Assembly: GCA_945868505.1 (NCBI GenBank)
Contig: CAMBLO010000013.1
Span: 1 to 63,168 of the forward strand
Source of the DNA: an uncultured Clostridia bacterium
GTDB lineage: Bacteria; Bacillota; Clostridia; Lachnospirales; Anaerotignaceae
Direction of reading: 5' to 3'
Length of the DNA: 63,168 nucleotides
Shown piece by piece: positions 59,893 through 63,168 of the stretch. Position numbers and translations under genes: made by a program. The stretch's first letter is position 1; every line of letters starts with the position of its first letter. Below the pieces are notes generated by a model, which saw only the letters and a list, made by a program, of their open reading frames with translations, was not told the origin of the DNA and searched no databases.

Positions 59893-60642
59893 ATGAAAGC
59901 ACTTATCACAGGGGCCACCAGCGGCATCGGGCGGGATATGGCGGTTATTTTGTCCCGCATGGGCATCGACCTGATCATTGCCAGCAGAGATACAAAGAAA
60001 ATGCGGCAGCTTGCCCGCCGCCTGCCTGTCCATGTCAAAACGATTACGGTGGATTTGTCCAAAGAAGCCGACTGCTATTCCCTATATGAACAAACAAAAA
60101 AAGAGGATATTGATATCCTCATCAATAATGCAGGCTTCGGTGCTTTTGGGTATGCTTGGGAAGTCCCCCTTGAAACGGAATGTAATATGATTGATTTGAA
60201 TATTCGTGCTGTCCATATCCTGACAAAGCTGTTTCTGGGGGATTTCCGAGAAAAGGACAGGGGCTATATCCTGAATGTGGCCTCCTCCGCAGGCTTCCTG
60301 GCAGGCCCCCTGATGTCCACCTATTACGCAACGAAATCCTACGTCCTCCGCCTGACGGAAGCCATCCATGAGGAGCTTCGCCAATCGGGCAGCAACGTAA
60401 AAATCACAGCCCTTTGCCCCGGTCACGTGGAAACGGGCTTCGATGCCCGTGCCAATGTGCGCCATTCCATCGGCGGCGTTTCTTCCTATAAAGTAGCGAA
60501 AGCTGGTATCCATGGTATGTTTCAGGGCAAAGTGGTGGTTTTCCCCGGCCTGCTGATGAAGCTGACCTATCTCGGCGAAAAATGTCTGTCGGAACCGCTG
60601 ATGCTGAAAGCGGCGTATCACGCCCAGTCTAAGAAAGGTTGA
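59893..60642 (+). CDS. Short-chain dehydrogenase/reductase (SDR)
   Basis: A 249-residue NAD(P)-dependent oxidoreductase. The nucleotide motif is TGATSGIGRDMA (about 7-18), followed by NNAGFGAFG. The catalytic Ser lies in NVASSAGFLAG, and YYATKSYV supplies the Tyr-x-x-x-Lys. The alignment suggests the DltE/YqjQ-like classical SDR group. The substrate is unknown. The ribosome site AGAAAGG is the end of a Pal-A element. It is followed closely by the YihY gene. Confidence 0.92.
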   Translation: MKALITGATSGIGRDMAVILSRMGIDLIIASRDTKKMRQLARRLPVHVKTITVDLSKEADCYSLYEQTKKEDIDILINNAGFGAFGYAWEVPLETECNMIDLNIRAVHILTKLFLGDFREKDRGYILNVASSAGFLAGPLMSTYYATKSYVLRLTEAIHEELRQSGSNVKITALCPGHVETGFDARANVRHSIGGVSSYKVAKAGIHGMFQGKVVVFPGLLMKLTYLGEKCLSEPLMLKAAYHAQSKKG

Positions 60643-60647
60643 ACAAT

Positions 60648-61469
60648 ATGGAAAAAGTAAAAACCATCCTAAAATTATCCATACAAAGTTTTCTGAAAAA
60701 AGAAGTCAGCAAGCGTTCCGCATCCCTGACCTACTATCTGATCTTTGCCATCTTCCCCTTCATCATTTCCCTGATCTCCCTGCTGGGCTTTCTCCACCTG
60801 CCCATGATTTCTCTGGAAGGGGACGCAGCGGCTTTTCTCCCTGCGGATGTCATTACCTTATTAAACCTCACCATCGCCCACATGACGGAACGCAGCAACG
60901 GCGCCATCCTGACCTTTGGCGTAGTTTTTTCCTTCTGGTTTCCCTATCGTGCGGTGAAAAATCTGACCGACGCAGTCTCCGATATCTACGGCGACGAAAA
61001 GCCCATCGGTCATAGGAAGCGGATCATTCTGCTTTCCCTCGTCATTCTCATCCTTATTCCGGCCATGCTGGTTTTGATGATCATTGGCGAAAGCGTCCTC
61101 AACCTAGTGGCGCAATTCTTCCCCATCACAAGGGAATTCATTTCCATCTGGACAAAAGCCCGTTTCCTGCCCATGGCGGCGGCGCTGATCCTGCTGATCT
61201 CCGCCATCTATTATTTCTCCCCCAATCAGCCCCCCGCGTGGCGGTTCATCCTTCCCGGGGCAGCCCTTTCCACGGCTCTCTGGATGGTTTATTCCGTCGG
61301 CTTTTCCTATTATGTAGATAATATGGGCAGCTATTCCGTCATCTATGGCTCCATCGGGGCGATCATCGCCGTTCTCATCTGGCTGAACTGGTCCATGACA
61401 GCCCTTCTGGTGGGGGCGGTGTTCAATCAGGCCCTGCGGGAAAGCAACAAAACACCCGACAAGCAATAA
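60648..61469 (+). CDS. YihY/virulence factor BrkB family membrane protein
   Basis: A 273-residue polytopic protein with six membrane segments. Family features are SASLTYYLIFAIFPFIISLI (about 23-42), PYRAVKNLTDAVSDIYG and the C-terminal YGSIGAIIAVLIWLNWS. It was once called RNase BN, but that activity belongs to another gene. It is now viewed as a transporter or flippase-like protein of unknown substrate. The ATG at 60648 follows AAAGG; a TTG at 60639 is possible. Likely co-transcribed with the SDR gene. Confidence 0.92.
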   Translation: MEKVKTILKLSIQSFLKKEVSKRSASLTYYLIFAIFPFIISLISLLGFLHLPMISLEGDAAAFLPADVITLLNLTIAHMTERSNGAILTFGVVFSFWFPYRAVKNLTDAVSDIYGDEKPIGHRKRIILLSLVILILIPAMLVLMIIGESVLNLVAQFFPITREFISIWTKARFLPMAAALILLISAIYYFSPNQPPAWRFILPGAALSTALWMVYSVGFSYYVDNMGSYSVIYGSIGAIIAVLIWLNWSMTALLVGAVFNQALRESNKTPDKQ

Positions 61470-61495
61470 ATCTGTGCTGTGTCGGGTGCTTTGTT
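61453..61495 (+). terminator. Terminator overlapping the 3' end of the YihY gene
   Basis: CACCCGACA, within the last codons, pairs with TGTCGGGTG after a loop of about 17 nt, followed by CTTTGTTT. Confidence 0.75.
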
Positions 61496-61518
61496 TGGCT
61501 GTCTCCTGCCGCAGGTGC

Positions 61519-61722
61519 TTAGTAAAGCTCAATGACCCAGAAGCCGAAGATAGGCGGGTAATCTGCGCTTACGTGTGTAAGACTGATGGAAGTGGCATTG
61601 AGGGTATAATTAACAGTGCTGCAGCCGGAATGATCATATAGCCGTTCAAGCAGCACAATGCATCGCTCCGGCGTAACTCTGGAAATGGAGCGGGTGCCGG
61701 AAGAGGTGTTGCGGGGAGCGCT
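61519..61722 (-). pseudogene. 3' fragment of an unrecognised minus-strand gene
   Basis: A minus-strand frame encodes about 68 residues that read like a natural protein end (TPERCIVLLERLYDHSG ... PPIFGFWVIELY). The residues before it are only the antisense of the surface-protein gene, so the real reading stops at about 61720. No start codon or ribosome site exists. It looks like the C-terminal remnant of a gene cut by a rearrangement or by a mis-joined assembly. Family not recognised. Confidence 0.5.
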
Positions 61723-61723
61723 A

Positions 61724-62935
61724 TATGTTGTAGGTGTTGAAGCTAACGATGAAAACAATACAACTGGCGTAGCAGACATTGAAGCTGCATTCGCAGATGC
61801 TTACCAGGAAGGTGACCACGAATCCTTCGTATTCAAGAAGAGAACATTCAACGAAACAGAACCCGCAACAGGCTCCGATGAACATGAAATCACATTCACA
61901 CTGGAACTGGTTGCAGACCCCGATTTCGTTGGTGATGTAACACTGAAACTGTCCGGCGACGCTGTTGACGAACAGGAAGTAACAATCGCTAAATTCGTTG
62001 CTCCTTACACAGTTAAGGCTGAACAGAACGATCTGAAGATCGACTACAGAAACACAGAAATCCCTACAGCAATCACAATCACAGAAGCTGAACCCGGCCT
62101 GTGGGATGAAGGCACTTCTATCGAATTCAAAATTGATAGAGGCGATGTAATCAACTTCGAAGATGACGCTACATTCGAAGTAAACGAAGATTCCGATATG
62201 GAAATCAAAGACTACACACGTGAAAAAGATGGTATCATTGGTTTCACAGTTAAAGAAGAATCCGATGAAGTAGCAGTTGTAACAATCAAAGATATGGAAC
62301 TGTTCATGCAGAGAAATATCCCCGCTGGTGCTTATGACCTGATAATCGACACAACAATGTCCGATAACTATGATGAACAGGTTCTGTTCGCTCCTGATGC
62401 ACACACAGTATGGGATAAAGACCATGCAGACAAGTGCGACAAAGAATGCTTCATCGAAGACGTTTGCGATTATAGCGATGTTGTAAAAGAAGGCTTCATC
62501 AACATCGTAACAGCTGGTAGAGAACAGGATGACGCTTCCTTCACAACAAAGGTAGTAGTTCCCGTTGGCGAAGCTTACATCGTTGCTGGTGAAAAAACAG
62601 TAGCTCTGGACGTTCCCGCTTACATCTCCGCAGCAGGCTACACAATGCTGCCCGTAAGAGCAGTTGCAGTTGCACTGGGTATCAACAACAACAACGTTCT
62701 GTGGGATCAGGCAACAAAGACAGTAACAATCCTGTATGGTCAGAGAATCATCACAATGGTAGCTGGTCAGAAGGTTGTATACGTTAACGGTTCCGCTATC
62801 CCCGCATCCGCATCCGTAGAAATCAAAGACGGCAGAACATTCCTGCCTATGAGAGATCTGGCTACAGCTCTGGGCGTAACAGATATCACATGGGATGCAG
62901 CTACAAAGACAGCTACACTGAACGGCAATAAATAA
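61724..62935 (+). CDS. Surface protein with copper-amine-oxidase-N stalk domains, 5'-truncated
   Basis: About 400 residues of a secreted or surface-layer protein without its own start or signal peptide. Residues before VGVEANDENN are antisense to the neighbouring fragment. The body is acidic and strand-rich with few aromatic residues. The C-terminal about 115 residues contain two stalk repeats of the copper amine oxidase N-terminal type (YTMLPVRAVAVALGI and RTFLPMRDLATALGV, each followed by W(D)xATKT). Codon use is strongly biased (GAA, ACA, GTA, AAC), as in very highly expressed S-layer genes. A frame starting at 61658 exists but has no ribosome site. Confidence 0.75.
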   Translation, partial: YVVGVEANDENNTTGVADIEAAFADAYQEGDHESFVFKKRTFNETEPATGSDEHEITFTLELVADPDFVGDVTLKLSGDAVDEQEVTIAKFVAPYTVKAEQNDLKIDYRNTEIPTAITITEAEPGLWDEGTSIEFKIDRGDVINFEDDATFEVNEDSDMEIKDYTREKDGIIGFTVKEESDEVAVVTIKDMELFMQRNIPAGAYDLIIDTTMSDNYDEQVLFAPDAHTVWDKDHADKCDKECFIEDVCDYSDVVKEGFINIVTAGREQDDASFTTKVVVPVGEAYIVAGEKTVALDVPAYISAAGYTMLPVRAVAVALGINNNNVLWDQATKTVTILYGQRIITMVAGQKVVYVNGSAIPASASVEIKDGRTFLPMRDLATALGVTDITWDAATKTATLNGNK

Positions 62936-62938
62936 TTT

Positions 62939-63071
62939 GCGATAAAGTAAAGCTGAAATAAAAAAAGGTCGAGGCTCTTATGGCAACATAAGAAGCCTCG
63001 GCTTCTTTTTTTTGCAGCGCACCCTACCATTGGACGCCCCGTAGGGGTGGACAATGGTGTTACTTTATCGC
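62939..63071. repeat. 12-bp inverted repeat flanking the surface-gene terminator region
   Basis: GCGATAAAGTAA (62939-62950) and TTACTTTATCGC (63060-63071) are exact reverse complements 109 bp apart. Between them lie the strong terminator and a second hairpin, CCATTG/CAATGG with inner CCCC/GGGG (63027-63057). Confidence 0.7.
62957..63016 (+). terminator. Strong terminator of the surface-protein gene
   Basis: GAGGC-TCTTATG (62971-62982) pairs with CATAAGA-A-GCCTC (62987-62999), with one bulged A, followed by eight Ts. Confidence 0.88.
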
Positions 63072-63087
63072 TCGAGAACTCCTGTAC

Positions 63088-63112
63088 ACTCCGCAAGGAG
63101 TCCTCTTTTTTT
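63088..63112 (+). terminator. Second terminator downstream of the surface gene
   Basis: ACTCC (63088-63092) pairs with GGAGT (63097-63101) around GCAA, followed by CCTC and TTTTTTT. Confidence 0.7.
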
Positions 63113-63168
63113 GCACTTGAATTGTCAAGTCAAACGCAACGATACAGAAAAATAAACCTCATAAGGGG

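Noticed and set aside
61658..61723. ATG at 61658 as the true start of the surface protein
   Set aside because: No ribosome site or signal peptide. The first about 22 residues are antisense to a plausible protein remnant and differ in codon use from the rest.

Overview
The window reads as one contig from an anaerobic, endospore-forming member of the Clostridia (Bacillota), probably Lachnospirales-like. The supporting signs are strong AGGAGG ribosome sites, spmA-spmB, an AbrB/SpoVT regulator, a SpoIID-like peptidoglycan-binding protein, a meso-diaminopimelate dehydrogenase, a large clostridial SRP RNA, an ECF-type RibU, and FMN, TPP and yybP-ykoY riboswitches. Base composition looks near 50% G+C by eye. 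Genus is not determined. The sequence starts inside a group II intron and ends just after a truncated surface-protein gene. Both are repeat-prone, as expected at contig ends.

Layout. 0-5 kb: intron 3' part, then argG-argH on the minus strand behind a strong promoter with ArgR-type boxes. 5-8 kb: an FAH-family hydrolase behind a structured leader, then a wecB gene fused in frame to a SHOCT-like coiled protein. 8-14 kb: GNAT, a SpoIID/PG-binding operon, omega-amidase and MsrAB, asnS. 14-20 kb: CAT-like enzyme, NSS transporter, CyuA-like desulfidase, tRNA-Phe, NusG-II and Gx-transporter genes. 19-27 kb: a protist-type IMP dehydrogenase, MATE pump, manganese riboswitch plus P-type ATPase, and diaminopimelate dehydrogenase. 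27-32 kb: lipoproteins, rpsF-ssb-rpsR, XRE/membrane pair, MBL hydrolase. 32-38 kb: tex, then a c-di-GMP response regulator (REC-HD-GYP-GGDEF) with an Hpt protein. 38-46 kb: FMN riboswitch-ribU, ddl-murI, thioredoxin, MFS, MoxR-VWA, AbrB. 45-52 kb: spmAB, lipoprotein, tadA-ffs-dnaX-ybaB-recR. 52-58 kb: duplicated ThrE exporter genes and a TPP-riboswitch thiamine-precursor operon (tenA plus ABC importer). 58-63 kb: MerR and TetR regulators, SDR, YihY, and a rearranged junction leading into a surface-protein fragment.

The most unusual signal is non-coding. At least eight intergenic loci carry one dispersed palindromic element (called Pal-A here) made of up to five hairpins. The stem sequences differ between copies but stay paired, while the joining segments are conserved. 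In five copies the 3' end of the element directly precedes the ribosome-binding site of the downstream gene (argH, wecB, tex, dnaX, an SDR), and the group II intron abuts another copy. A second element (Pal-B) occurs twice, once between a strong promoter and the SRP RNA, and also shows paired substitutions in four stems. A third hairpin motif (Pal-C) occurs in two intergenic clusters. Two more structured leaders match no family I recognise: one before the FAH-family gene and one between a consensus promoter and the FMN riboswitch.
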